DNA of 46,019 bases from JAFAGX01 sp035624085 (GCA_035624085.1 DASPSE010000271.1:1-46019), one strand, 5' to 3'. Counted from the first letter of the stretch, positions 31,934 through 40,683 are shown. A program made the numbers and translations. The notes: generated by a model from the letters alone, not told the origin.

Positions 31934-32431
31934 CTATTGCGTCTTTGCTGCAACTTTGCCGCGAACTTCAGCCGTTTCCTTGCTCTTGACGAGATCCTTG
32001 AGCTCGGTCAGGAATTCCTGCACGTCCTTGAAGTCGAGATAAACCGAAGCAAACCGCACATAGGCAACTTTGTCGTAGCGGCGCAGACGATTCATGATGA
32101 GCTCGCCGATCTCGCTGGTCCGGCGCTCGCGCTCGGGTGATTCGATCACGAAACTCTCGGCTTCGTTCACGATCTGCTCCAGTTTGCTGATCGGCACTGG
32201 ACGCTTTTCACAGGCCCGCAGCAGACCATTCAAGACTTTTTGGCGGTCGAATTTCTCCCGTCGTCCGTCCTTCTTGACCACCATATAGGGGATCTCGTCG
32301 ATGCGCTCATAAGTAGTAAAGCGCTTGCCGCACTTCAGACACTCACGCCGGCGCCGGATAGACTCGGCTTCCTTGCTCTCGCGCGAATCCACCACTTTGT
32401 CGTTTGCAAACCCGCAGAAGGGACACTTCAT
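31934..32431 (-). CDS. nrdR: Transcriptional repressor NrdR
   Basis: The 165-residue protein is NrdR, which represses ribonucleotide reductase genes according to the ATP/dATP level. The zinc ribbon has Cys3 and Cys6 in MKCPFCGFANDKVVDSRESK and Cys31 and Cys34 in RRRECLKCGKRFTTYERI. The ATP-cone follows with VVKKDGRREKFDRQKVLNGL, LRACEKRPV, and IVNEAESF to YDKVAYVRFASVYLDFKDVQ. The length is normal. A few extra charged residues extend the C-terminus. No ribonucleotide reductase gene is in the window. The neighbour on each side is on the same strand. Confidence 0.96.
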   Translation of the reverse strand: MKCPFCGFANDKVVDSRESKEAESIRRRRECLKCGKRFTTYERIDEIPYMVVKKDGRREKFDRQKVLNGLLRACEKRPVPISKLEQIVNEAESFVIESPERERRTSEIGELIMNRLRRYDKVAYVRFASVYLDFKDVQEFLTELKDLVKSKETAEVRGKVAAKTQ

Positions 32432-32500
32432 GGCGCTTGGGGATTACCGTCCCGATTGTAACAGGGAGAACTCGTGCTTCGGCCAGGGCTATGTGCTCGA

Positions 32501-33577
32501 TCACGTCACCGGAGCGGGCGGAATTACTTCCCGAGCCTCCTCTTGCTCGCTCTCTTCCGCCACCTTCCGTAACGACAGCCGCTCCCAGTGCGCTAATAAC
32601 AAGCCGGCTGGCACCACCGCCACAAAACTCACCAGCCATAGCAGGATGCCGCAACTGACGGCCAGTTCCCGTGGAACGTGGAAGACTTTATCCAAGGCTT
32701 CAATGGTCGCCAATTGTGAGCCGCCGCCGACTCCGGGCAACTGCAGCATGGATCCCACCATGCTCGAGCCCATCAGCAGCAGAACTCGCGTCACACTCAT
32801 TTGCTGCATGGGCGCGCCGTAAGCGTGGGTGACTTCTTTATAGGAAAGCGCAATCAGCCACCACATCAGGACGGAAACCACCGAAAGCTGCAGGAACGAC
32901 AATGGCCCGTGGATGGTATTCAATCCGCCGGCAAATTCCCGCACGCGCTGCGCAATCCGATGCCCCAGGTTTTGGGCGAGATGAGAAAGGCGGTTTTCCA
33001 GGACAGCCGCAATTGCCGGGCCTTTGTAATTCACCAGCAGGGCCGCTGCCAACAGCGCTGCGACCAGTCCGGACAGCAGATATCCGGCAACGTGCAGCCA
33101 GTGAAAATAGACCGGGCGAGCCAGCGCGAAGGCGCGCAACTTCGTGGGCAGGAAAATCGCCGCCACCATGAGCACAGTAAAAGCTGCCACATCGAAAATG
33201 CGCTCTACCGCCCACACTGCCAGTTGCGAAGAGAAGCTAAGGTTCACTCGCCGCGAAATCAGGTAGGGGCGGATCAGTTCTCCGGGGCGTCCCAGCACGG
33301 CAAGGCCAGTGAAGCCGACGAGGGTAGGAGAAACAAGAGCGATGGTCGAAACGTCTTTTCGAACCGGGCGAAGGAATATCTTCCACCTTACGGCACGAAG
33401 AATGTAACCGAGATAAATGAGGACGATTCCGTGGATGACATGACGCCAGGTCACGTCGCGCGAGTGTTCAAGGAACTTGCCCCAATCAAATGTTTGCCAC
33501 TCACGGAACTGCAGGTATACAAGAAATGCCAGGATGGCCAGCACCAGTCCGTAAACAGCCATGCGATGCCTGTTCAT
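32501..33577 (-). CDS. YbhN/AglD-type flippase-like membrane protein (UPF0104)
   Basis: From ATG 33577 the protein has 358 residues and about eight hydrophobic segments, as in the lysylphosphatidylglycerol synthase transmembrane (YbhN/AglD) family. The family motifs are LIYLGYILRAVRWKIFLRPV near the N-terminus, TLVGFTGLAVLGRPGELIRP (with the conserved Gly-Arg-Pro-Gly-Glu) and the late GSMLQLPGVGGGSQLATIEA. Members move lipid-linked sugars or phospholipids or have unknown activities. The frame extends to 33691 without similarity, and the domain begins at the chosen ATG. It ends 69 bp before nrdR. It could act with the GT2 glycosyltransferase encoded further on, but that is a guess. Confidence 0.87.
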   Translation of the reverse strand: MNRHRMAVYGLVLAILAFLVYLQFREWQTFDWGKFLEHSRDVTWRHVIHGIVLIYLGYILRAVRWKIFLRPVRKDVSTIALVSPTLVGFTGLAVLGRPGELIRPYLISRRVNLSFSSQLAVWAVERIFDVAAFTVLMVAAIFLPTKLRAFALARPVYFHWLHVAGYLLSGLVAALLAAALLVNYKGPAIAAVLENRLSHLAQNLGHRIAQRVREFAGGLNTIHGPLSFLQLSVVSVLMWWLIALSYKEVTHAYGAPMQQMSVTRVLLLMGSSMVGSMLQLPGVGGGSQLATIEALDKVFHVPRELAVSCGILLWLVSFVAVVPAGLLLAHWERLSLRKVAEESEQEEAREVIPPAPVT

Positions 33578-33790
33578 TATCGAAAGTGTCCCGCAAGTGG
33601 GCGGCAGGGAACAGATTCGGCGACGCCGCCGGGACCTGCCAAATGTGACGGCCCTGAGCTTTGAGGTGAGCTGACCCGACTCCCCAAGCACGGGATCATC
33701 TTGCCAAAATAAATGACATGAGCGGGCAGGTCAATTCGCTTGGGTTCGTGCCCTGAGCGGTCGAGAGGCTTTTGCACCCGGATCAAACCG

Positions 33791-34579
33791 TCAACGCGAC
33801 GCTTGTTGGGTCGACCGCTCGACGGCCCTGCGCCCAGCGGAATTCTGTTGCAACCCTTCGTGCGTCCGCTCCGTTTTGTGGCTCGCGGCTGCGGCTTGCT
33901 GTTCAACCAGCTTCTTGCGATTAAAATCCCGAACGATTCGCGCAATATAAGCCTGGGTCTCGTAGTACGGGGGAACACCACGATACTGCTCGACTCGGTG
34001 CGGCCCCGCATTGTATGCCGCTAGCGCTTTGATCAAATCGAAGTTGTAATGCTCCAGCAGCTCGCGCAGATAGCGCGTGCCCCCATCTACATTGGCGGCC
34101 GGATCAAACGCATCCGCGACTCCCAGCTTGGAAGCAGTCTCGGGCATCAGTTGCATCAGGCCTTGCGCGCCTTTGCTGGACACAGCGTTTGCATTGAAGG
34201 CGCTCTCCGCGTGGATCACGCTGTTCACCAAATCGGGATCGAGATGGTATCGTGCGCTCGCGGCACTAACCAGTTGAGGTAGCTGTTGCACGGTCTGCGG
34301 AGCCGGTTCGAGCGACAAGTCCGGCTCAAAGTGATCGATCTCGTTGGTTGGCACATCTACGTATCCGCTGTTGTCCGCAGTCAAGTAAAGACGCGTGACA
34401 GGACCGATCAATTCGCGCCGCTGATGCCGAATCGAAAATCCGTTGTGCAAAACGGCGAGGTCATCCGCACGCGCCAACAGGGCTGCTGTAGCAACCCATA
34501 TAAAAAGCACCATGCGGAAGGACGGCCGAACACGGCCGCCTTCCATCAAAGCCCCTTGTAGCCGTCGCCAAAATCTCAT
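33791..34579 (-). CDS. Lytic transglycosylase (SLT domain) protein
   Basis: From ATG 34579 the protein has 262 residues. It has a signal-type segment (RPSFRMVLFIWVATAALLAR), a short N-terminal domain with LYLTADNSGYVDVPTNEID, then the SLT lysozyme-like domain from about residue 95. Its catalytic glutamate is in VNSVIHAESAFNANAVSSKG, followed by AQGLMQLMPETASKLGV and the GTRYLRELLEHY and LAAYNAGPHRVEQYRGVPPY blocks. It cleaves peptidoglycan between MurNAc and GlcNAc. The C-terminal tail is Gln/Arg/Ser-rich. The ATG lies one base after the stop codon of the Cof phosphatase, so the two genes are coupled. Confidence 0.92.
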   Translation of the reverse strand: MRFWRRLQGALMEGGRVRPSFRMVLFIWVATAALLARADDLAVLHNGFSIRHQRRELIGPVTRLYLTADNSGYVDVPTNEIDHFEPDLSLEPAPQTVQQLPQLVSAASARYHLDPDLVNSVIHAESAFNANAVSSKGAQGLMQLMPETASKLGVADAFDPAANVDGGTRYLRELLEHYNFDLIKALAAYNAGPHRVEQYRGVPPYYETQAYIARIVRDFNRKKLVEQQAAAASHKTERTHEGLQQNSAGRRAVERSTQQASR

Positions 34580-34580
34580 G

Positions 34581-35444
34581 CTAAACACCGACCCGCGATC
34601 TACCCAGCACCTGCTCGATGGCGGCAGCCACGCCATTTTGATCGTTCGGCAGCGTCACCGCCCAGCCCCTCCGGCGCAACTCTTCAGAAGCGTTTCCCAT
34701 GATGAACGGCAATCCCGCGAAGGCGAGCATCTCGATGTCGTTGTAGTTATCACCAATCGCCATGACCTGCCCGCGCGGGATGCCCCGGTAATTGGCCCAT
34801 CGCTCGAGTGCGTGGCCCTTCGAGCATCCCCGGTTCAGCACGTCCACAATGGAGAGATCGCGCACCGGATATTCGGTGCGCAGGACTGTAACGTCTTTTT
34901 CCAAGCCACTTGTCGCAATCCGGCCCAGCGCCTGCTGCATGCGGGCAATCGGACCACAGAACATGGCCTGTACCGGATCGGTCGTGAGGGAATCCTCAAT
35001 TGGAATCACAAAATTGATGTATTCGATATTCTTTTCCAGCCAGCGCTGGATGCTGCCGTTCAACTCGCGCATGTGCTCGAGCACCACGGCGCCCTTACCG
35101 TCGATATCGAACGTCAGCACTGTGTTGCCCCGAAACTCGCGCATAGCGATGCAGAGCTTGCGGCAGGTCTCACGCGGGAGCAAATCGCGATGAAAGGTTT
35201 CGCCTGACAGCGAACGGGTGATTGCGCCGTTTGAACTGATCAGCCAAAAATCAAAGCCGAGCTGTCGCGCGATGGGCAAGGCGAACGTATGCCGTCGTCC
35301 CGTAACCAGGATCACCTCTATCCCTTCCTCATGAGCGCGGCGCAGTGCCACCCTGTCTGCATCGGAAATCTGGAACTGAGGATTGAGCAAGGTGCCGTCG
35401 ATGTCGACCGCTAAAAGGCGGATGGGAAGCGTCACTGATGTCAT
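34581..35444 (-). CDS. Cof-type HAD-IIB hydrolase
   Basis: The 287-residue protein is a HAD phosphatase of the Cof/IIB group. Motif I is RLLAVDIDGTLLNPQFQISD, motif II is in VILVTGRRHTFAL with the preceding threonine, and motifs III and IV lie in the C-terminal part as SKGHALERW and VMAIGDNYNDIEMLAFAGLP. The cap (about residues 85-190) is of the alpha/beta IIB form. Family substrates are sugar phosphates, FMN or other small phosphates. The gene ends one base before the transglycosylase start. A 7-nt repeat array begins just upstream of its ATG. Confidence 0.92.
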   Translation of the reverse strand: MTSVTLPIRLLAVDIDGTLLNPQFQISDADRVALRRAHEEGIEVILVTGRRHTFALPIARQLGFDFWLISSNGAITRSLSGETFHRDLLPRETCRKLCIAMREFRGNTVLTFDIDGKGAVVLEHMRELNGSIQRWLEKNIEYINFVIPIEDSLTTDPVQAMFCGPIARMQQALGRIATSGLEKDVTVLRTEYPVRDLSIVDVLNRGCSKGHALERWANYRGIPRGQVMAIGDNYNDIEMLAFAGLPFIMGNASEELRRRGWAVTLPNDQNGVAAAIEQVLGRSRVGV

Positions 35445-35453
35445 TCTAGCATT

Positions 35454-35601
35454 CAGGTCTCAGGTCTCGGGCCTCCGGTTTCAGCTAACGGGCGTGAAAC
35501 AGCAGGCACGACTTGGGAAATACTGACTCGTGTGGCTCCTGGCACCTCAAACCTGATGCCCGAGACCCGACACCTGACACCCGCTAACCGACCTGCTATA
35601 G
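35454..35601. repeat. Heptanucleotide repeat with 31-bp inverted arms
   Basis: The left arm (35454-35484) reads in 7-nt steps CAGGTCT, CAGGTCT, CGGGCCT, CCGGTTT, CAG. The right arm (35546-35576) matches its reverse complement at about 26 of 31 positions and continues as ACCCGAC, ACCTGAC, ACCCGCT, AACCGAC to near 35595. The arms are 61 nt apart and could form a long imperfect hairpin. It lies between the divergent Cof and TPR genes and adjoins the TPR promoter. Confidence 0.75.
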
Positions 35602-35602
35602 T
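35597..35602 (+). promoter_or_regulatory. Extended -10 element for the TPR gene
   Basis: TATAGT at 35597-35602, preceded by TGC, forms an extended -10. It ends 12 bases before the ATG at 35615, so the leader would be only a few bases or none. Confidence 0.5.
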
Positions 35603-35614
35603 TCGCATCAGTCC

Positions 35615-36352
35615 ATGGGATCTTTACTCTTCTTTGCCTTCTCGTGGTGGGCGATCCTGCTGCGAGTCGTGGCTATCGTTCACTTTATCCGCCGCCGTCC
35701 GGATTTCTTCTGGTTGTGGATCATCCTGATTCACTGGCTGGGCGCGCTGGTTTACATCGCGGTCGAAGTGGTTCCCGACGCGGGCCTGATGCGGCAATCG
35801 TTCAAGACATTTCCGCGCCGAAAGAGAATCCACGAACTGGAGACGGCCATTTTGGATAATCCTTCCGCCGGAAATTATGAGGAACTCGCGGATCTGTATC
35901 TGGAGGAAGGGAAGTTCGCTCGCGCCCGGCAGTGCTTTGATCGGGCCATTTCGTCCCGCACTGATTCGCCCGATCCCTTTTACCGGCGCGGCATCGCTGA
36001 AATTGAAATGGGTGATTTCGCTGCTGCGGTGCCCGACCTTGAGCACGCAGTGTCGAAGGATCCGCAGTACGACTTCCATCGCGCCGCTGCTCTCCTCGCG
36101 CACGCCTACGCCAACACCGGACAGACGGATAAAGCGGCGGCTTTGTTTCAGGAAGTCACAAAAGTTTCGACCGCGTCGGAAACCTACTTCAACTACGCCT
36201 GCTTTCTAGCTGCGCAGCAGCGAAATGCCGAGGCCCGCGAGTGGGCACAACGCATTCTCGCCAAGAGGCCTACGATGCCGGCATATCAACGGCGCCAGGA
36301 GCGCCCATGGTTCCGCAAAGCTAACGCACTCCTCCTGCGTCTGCGCGCGTAG
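35615..36352 (+). CDS. TPR-repeat membrane protein
   Basis: The 245-residue protein begins with two hydrophobic segments (MGSLLFFAFSWWAILLRVVA and FWLWIILIHWLGALVYIAVE) in the form of an N-terminal PLDc_N-like membrane anchor. TPR units follow from about residue 72 to 215: YEELADLYLEEGKFARARQC, PFYRRGIAEIEMGDFAAAVP, RAAALLAHAYANTGQTDKAA and FNYACFLAAQQRNAEAREWA. TPRs bind other proteins, so this looks like a membrane-bound scaffold. No partner is evident. No ribosome-binding site stands between the -10 element and the ATG. Confidence 0.85.
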   Translation: MGSLLFFAFSWWAILLRVVAIVHFIRRRPDFFWLWIILIHWLGALVYIAVEVVPDAGLMRQSFKTFPRRKRIHELETAILDNPSAGNYEELADLYLEEGKFARARQCFDRAISSRTDSPDPFYRRGIAEIEMGDFAAAVPDLEHAVSKDPQYDFHRAAALLAHAYANTGQTDKAAALFQEVTKVSTASETYFNYACFLAAQQRNAEAREWAQRILAKRPTMPAYQRRQERPWFRKANALLLRLRA

Positions 36353-36532
36353 AATTCAAAATGAGAAAGTCTTGCAGATTGAGAAACTTAGCGGCGCGGG
36401 GAATGCGGTTGGGCGTGTCCACCGTGTTTTGGGGTAGAGACTCCCGGGATCAAAAAATACAGTATCCGCCCGATAGCCGGCTTCAGTGTCATCAATTATT
36501 AGTTGAGATACCCCAACGCGAAGGAGACGGAA

Positions 36533-36576
36533 GGCAGGCGCCGGTTACCTCCCCTTTTTTACTTCCAGCGCCTGCC
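36533..36576. repeat. Perfect 9-bp inverted repeat
   Basis: GGCAGGCGC at 36533-36541 pairs exactly with GCGCCTGCC at 36568-36576. The 26-base loop contains a run of T at 36555-36560. It lies 7 bases beyond the stop codon of the response-regulator gene, in the gap between two convergent genes, so it could end or protect transcripts from either side, although no T tract follows it. Confidence 0.5.
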
Positions 36577-36582
36577 GCCTCC

Positions 36583-37080
36583 CTAACCATGCTGGTTAGA
36601 GTTCGCTAGGATTCGAGGCGATCCCGCAGAAAATGACTTCCTCCCGAGGAAGAAAGTTCCTCCGCGCAGCACTGTTTCCACCGCCTCGACCAGATCGCGG
36701 CCGGCTTCGCTCTTGCTCACCGCACCACGGATAGTGGCGCAGGAGAACGCGTTCATGAGGTCGTCGGACAGGTGCAGCGAGAAGAGAATGATGGGGATTT
36801 CCGGGTGAGAAGCAGAAATCCGGTTCGCGGCTTCAATTCCGTTTAACGTGGGCATGGTGATATCCAGGATGATGACATCAGGGCGACACTGGAGAGTCTT
36901 ATCGACTGCTTCCTTACCGTCACTGGCTTCGGCACATACTGTCCAATTTGCCTGAGCTTCCAGAAGGTTACGGATGCCGAGGCGCATGACCTCGTGATCG
37001 TCAGCAACGAGAATCTTTACTGTAGAAACCGCGTCGTCCGGGGAAAAGTTCTGCGTTTCCGCGCGCACCATGACAGTCAC
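36583..37080 (-). CDS. Response regulator, receiver domain only
   Basis: The product is about 165 residues. The receiver domain (about residues 20-140) is intact: KILVADDHEVMRLGIRNLLE (acidic pair), VIILDITMPTLNGIEAANRI (phospho-acceptor Asp), IILFSLH (Ser) and GAVSKSEAG (Lys). It most resembles NarL/FixJ-type receivers, but the expected LuxR-type DNA-binding domain is missing and the protein ends with FLGRKSFSAGSPRILANS. It is either a stand-alone regulator or a truncated gene. A short palindrome (CTAACCA-TGC-TGGTTAG) overlaps its stop codon. The start may be GTG 37080 or ATG 37071. No histidine kinase is adjacent; a diguanylate cyclase follows upstream on the same strand. Confidence 0.85.
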   Translation of the reverse strand: MTVMVRAETQNFSPDDAVSTVKILVADDHEVMRLGIRNLLEAQANWTVCAEASDGKEAVDKTLQCRPDVIILDITMPTLNGIEAANRISASHPEIPIILFSLHLSDDLMNAFSCATIRGAVSKSEAGRDLVEAVETVLRGGTFFLGRKSFSAGSPRILANSNQHG

Positions 37081-37356
37081 TCATCCTGCTCATTCGAATT
37101 GGTCATCGCTGATGTCCTTCCTTGTTCCACCCACCAGCTCACATCGCAAGACTGCATAAACGTTGCAACCGGATTGCGCGACTGCTTGAATTCGATTGCT
37201 GCCAGCATCAACGACAAAAGCCAAAAACTTTTTCATAAAAAAGATTGAAAACGATTATTGCGATTTCGCAGGATTGGACAATAGCTCGGGTGTGCGGGGG
37301 CTTGGCCCAAAGGTTGTAAGGACAGGCCGTAGGAGCCGAGCGCGCCGGTCCTCGTT
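37081..37356. other. Intergenic stretch with no supported gene
   Basis: No credible reading frame, hairpin terminator or promoter of good quality is seen. The only local features are AT-rich runs at about 37228-37255. Confidence 0.5.
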
Positions 37357-39078
37357 TTACGGCGCTTGAGTCGCGATCATTGCTTTGGCCGCAGGCGTTC
37401 TGCTGTTGGAAGCTACCGTAGTCCCTTCAATATGGATCATTCTTGCGCCCAGCTGTTCGGTCAATCTGTCGCTCTTGCCTCCAGGCTTGCTGGTTTCCAG
37501 CTCAGGCTGGTCCTTGCTCGGCAACATTCCTATAGCCCTGTTGCGTCCGGCCTTCTTGGCCTCGTAGAGCGCGCAATCCGCCAGCCGTAATACTTCTTCG
37601 TATGGGATCACTTCTGTTTGACGAACGAACCATGGGAACACGGCCCAGCCGATCGAGCACGTGCTTCGAAGGCTGGAGCCACACTTGAGTTGAAACGGCT
37701 CGCTCCCGAGCGCCTTCAGTACCCGGGCTGCCAAGCTGTGAGAGTCAGTCCGATCCGTGTAACGAGAAAGTACGAGAAACTCGTCTCCACCCCACCGGAT
37801 TAGCACATCGGAATAGCGAATGGCTGTGCTGATCCGCTGCGCGATCTGCACCAATAACTCGTCTCCGGTATCGTGGCCGTAGCGGTCGTTCACGTCTTTG
37901 AAGGAATCTGCATCGATCAAGTAGAACACCAGATCCTGGTTCCGTCCGGGTTGCACCCCATCGGGACCAGAGTAAGCGCGAATGGCTTGCTTCGCGTCAG
38001 CCGCGATTGTGCTGGCAAAAAATCGGCGATTTCTCACTCCCGTCAGCAGGTCGGTCAGAGAATCTTCTCGCAGTTCTTGATTAGCCCGCGCCAGTTCCTT
38101 ATCCAGCCGACGCTGCTTGAGCCAAGTCAGTGTTCCCATCGCCATCATCGTGATCAGCGTCAGGATCACCCGAAAGTTCCGCACCGAAGATGGGCTATGG
38201 TTTACGTAAAGTGCCCACCCTGCCATTGCTGGCAGAGAAAGAAGCGCCACCATGGCCAGTGCTGACACCCACCCCGTGCGCTTCGGCTGGACCACTTTGG
38301 TGGTTTCGGCATGAGGGTTCAGTCTTTGGGCTACCAACGCCATCCCTGCAAACCAAGCCATGGCTATCACCAGCGGGACATCATAGAGGCTGCCGGTGTA
38401 ATAAGTCCCAAAGTCTATGGCAAAACTCGCGGCCATGGAGCCCATGGCGTACAGCGAAGCTGCCCCCAGCAAATGTCCGTAGATGACTTTCCAGGTGCCG
38501 TTACTTCTCAGCCAGGCAGCACTTACACAGGCAAGAAACACGAAATGTTCGAGCAAATAGACGAAGTCGAAGCTGCGTCCGTAAAGAACCTCATTGGGCG
38601 CGACATATTGCCAGGGAATCACTACGAACAAATAGAGGTACAGCCACCACAGCAGCAGCAAAGTAAAATCCAGGCTTCCCACCTGCCAGCCCGCCTCGCT
38701 CCGGTCCCGATCGGGTTGCAAAGCCAGCGCAGCCATCATCGGGACCAGGTGTAAAAACAGGACGACGTCCCCTACAAACGGGTTCGGCACTTCCCGCCCC
38801 AGGAGCACTTCGAAATATGTCCAGAGGATCTGCGCGATCAGCCAAAACCCAGCACCTAGAGCCAGCAACCCCCAAAAAAACTTCGCGCGCTGTTCGGTCT
38901 GCTTTGTGTTCGCCAGGAAGCAAAACAGAACCACGGAGAGCAGCAGGCACTGAGTGAGATCACCGACAGTGGTTAGAAGATGGCTGCGAGGAACTGTGAG
39001 GGAAAAGGCCGCGTTGAAAAACACGAAGGAGCAGGCAAGAATCAACATCCTCTCGCGCACGATCGGGCGCACTCCCAC
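37357..39078 (-). CDS. Membrane diguanylate cyclase (GGDEF)
   Basis: The 573-residue protein makes cyclic di-GMP. The N-terminal half is an uncharacterised membrane sensor with about eight to nine hydrophobic segments (residues 10-320). A short helix RRLDKELARANQELREDS links it to the GGDEF domain (about 335-505), which contains LTDLLTGVRNRRFF, LIDADSFKDVNDRYGHDTGD and the active-site GGDEF at 430-434. The allosteric I-site RYSD (421-424) lies exactly five residues before GGDEF, so product inhibition is expected. The last 70 residues are a Pro/Ser/Lys-rich tail. The start may be GTG 39078 or ATG 39048; both are compatible. No cyclic di-GMP riboswitch is seen in the window. Confidence 0.93.
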   Translation of the reverse strand: MGVRPIVRERMLILACSFVFFNAAFSLTVPRSHLLTTVGDLTQCLLLSVVLFCFLANTKQTEQRAKFFWGLLALGAGFWLIAQILWTYFEVLLGREVPNPFVGDVVLFLHLVPMMAALALQPDRDRSEAGWQVGSLDFTLLLLWWLYLYLFVVIPWQYVAPNEVLYGRSFDFVYLLEHFVFLACVSAAWLRSNGTWKVIYGHLLGAASLYAMGSMAASFAIDFGTYYTGSLYDVPLVIAMAWFAGMALVAQRLNPHAETTKVVQPKRTGWVSALAMVALLSLPAMAGWALYVNHSPSSVRNFRVILTLITMMAMGTLTWLKQRRLDKELARANQELREDSLTDLLTGVRNRRFFASTIAADAKQAIRAYSGPDGVQPGRNQDLVFYLIDADSFKDVNDRYGHDTGDELLVQIAQRISTAIRYSDVLIRWGGDEFLVLSRYTDRTDSHSLAARVLKALGSEPFQLKCGSSLRSTCSIGWAVFPWFVRQTEVIPYEEVLRLADCALYEAKKAGRNRAIGMLPSKDQPELETSKPGGKSDRLTEQLGARMIHIEGTTVASNSRTPAAKAMIATQAP

Positions 39079-39194
39079 GTGGTGATTTTACGGGTTCAAT
39101 CTCGAGGCAAACAGTTACTGAAGTCACCGCGCGCAGAAGATAAACAGGTCCCGCGATGGCACGCCAACTTTAGGCTCAACGGGCTTCCGATACG

Positions 39195-40577
39195 CTAAGG
39201 TGTGATCTCGAACACCGTCCCGTAATAATACTTGCCGCCTGAAACCGTCGTGCCGTAGAGATTGCCGTCGCCATCGAAGATCAGGCTGGAGTAGGGATTG
39301 AACCCGTCCACGCCGTTGTTGTTGAAGCTATGCAGAATCGTCTCCGTCCACTGCGTGGCCGGTGGAGTGGGTGGCGTCAACTCGAACACCGTCCCGCAGC
39401 CTTCGTTGTTGTTATTGCCCTCGCACCGTCCGGAGTTGTAAGCGCCGCCAGTCTCGGTCGTGCCGTAAAGATTGCCGGAGGAATCGAAGATCAGGCTGGC
39501 GTAGGGACTGACCCCGTCCACGCCGTTGAGGTCGAAGCTATGCAGAATCGTCTCCGTCCACTGCGTGGCCGGTGGGATGGGTGGCGTCAACTCGAACACC
39601 GTCCCGCAGCCGCTACCGGAAAAGGAAATTATCATGCACCCTGCCGAACTGTAAGCGCCGCCTCCTAAAGTCGTGCCGTAAAGATTGCCGGAGGAATCTA
39701 GGATCAGGCCGGCATGGGGATAAACCCCGTCCGTGCCGTTGTCCTTGAAACTATGCAGAATCTTCTCCGTCCAGTGCGTGGCCGGTGGCGTGGGCGGAGT
39801 CAACTCAAACACATTACCGTAGCCATGAGCCCCCTCAGACAGGGTCGTGCCGTAGAGATTGCCGGAAGTATCGAAGATCAGGCTGGAGGTGGGAAATCCC
39901 CCGTTCGCCCCGCAGATGTTAACCAACTGCTCCGTTGTCCAATGTGTGGCCGGTGAGATCGGCGCTATCAACTCGAACACGGTCCCGTAGCATGAGCCTT
40001 TGTCGCCGCCCTCATTGGTCGTGCCGTAGAGATTGCCGGAGGAATCGAAGATCAGGCCGGCCTCGGGCCAGTACCCCTCGTCTAAGTCGAAGGTACGCAG
40101 CCTGGTCTCCGTCCAGTGCGTGGCCGGTGAGATCGGCGCTATCAACTCGAACGCCGTCCCGCAGCCGGTAGAATCTGGCTCATTGCATGTTGCGCTACCG
40201 CCGCCGTAAGTGGTCGTACCGTAAAGATTGCCGGAGGAATCAAAGATCACGCCCCCGTAGGGAGAGTTCCCGTCGTCGCCGTTGCCGAAGTTATGCAGCT
40301 TCGTCTCCGTCCACTGCGTGGCCGGTGGAGTCGGAGGCGTCAACTCGAACACTATGCCGCCGCCCGGATCGCCGCCTGAAACCGTCGTGCCGTAGAGATT
40401 GCCGGAGCCATCGAAGATCAGGCCGGCGTAGGGTTCGCACCCGTCCTTGCTGTTGCAGAAGTTATGCAGGATCGTTTCTTGCTGGGCTGCCGCGTACGTG
40501 CTCATCAGCAACAGGGTCACAGCAAAGATCGGCAGGGCCGCTCTCAATCCGATGGAAAGTCTCGTGTCTAATGACAT
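39195..40577 (-). CDS. Gloeo_Verruco (GloVer) repeat exported protein
   Basis: The 460-residue protein has a signal peptide ending near AYAAAQQ and then seven tandem repeats of about 55-65 residues. Each contains a core SSGNLYGTT, a glycine-rich loop, a GTVFELTPPTPPATQWTETI stretch and a SLIFD strand. These are the features of the GloVer repeat (TIGR03803-type), found in many acidobacterial and verrucomicrobial extracellular proteins and probably forming beta-propeller blades. No PEP-CTERM or other anchor is seen at the end, which is EITP. The DNA of the repeats is very similar from copy to copy. A GGAGG site precedes the ATG. Confidence 0.88.
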   Translation of the reverse strand: MSLDTRLSIGLRAALPIFAVTLLLMSTYAAAQQETILHNFCNSKDGCEPYAGLIFDGSGNLYGTTVSGGDPGGGIVFELTPPTPPATQWTETKLHNFGNGDDGNSPYGGVIFDSSGNLYGTTTYGGGSATCNEPDSTGCGTAFELIAPISPATHWTETRLRTFDLDEGYWPEAGLIFDSSGNLYGTTNEGGDKGSCYGTVFELIAPISPATHWTTEQLVNICGANGGFPTSSLIFDTSGNLYGTTLSEGAHGYGNVFELTPPTPPATHWTEKILHSFKDNGTDGVYPHAGLILDSSGNLYGTTLGGGAYSSAGCMIISFSGSGCGTVFELTPPIPPATQWTETILHSFDLNGVDGVSPYASLIFDSSGNLYGTTETGGAYNSGRCEGNNNNEGCGTVFELTPPTPPATQWTETILHSFNNNGVDGFNPYSSLIFDGDGNLYGTTVSGGKYYYGTVFEITP

Positions 40578-40683
40578 CGCGAGCCTCCGTTTTTCGGTCG
40601 GTTTTTCTTAGAACGTGGTTAGCGGGATCGCAGACCTTGATGCCTGGCTATCTTCCGTCCCACGATCCAAACTCGGCCTCTAC

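Noticed and set aside
39195..40577. Regularly spaced repeats that could suggest a CRISPR array
   Set aside because: The repeats are about 170-200 bp apart, lie in frame within one protein and encode GloVer units.
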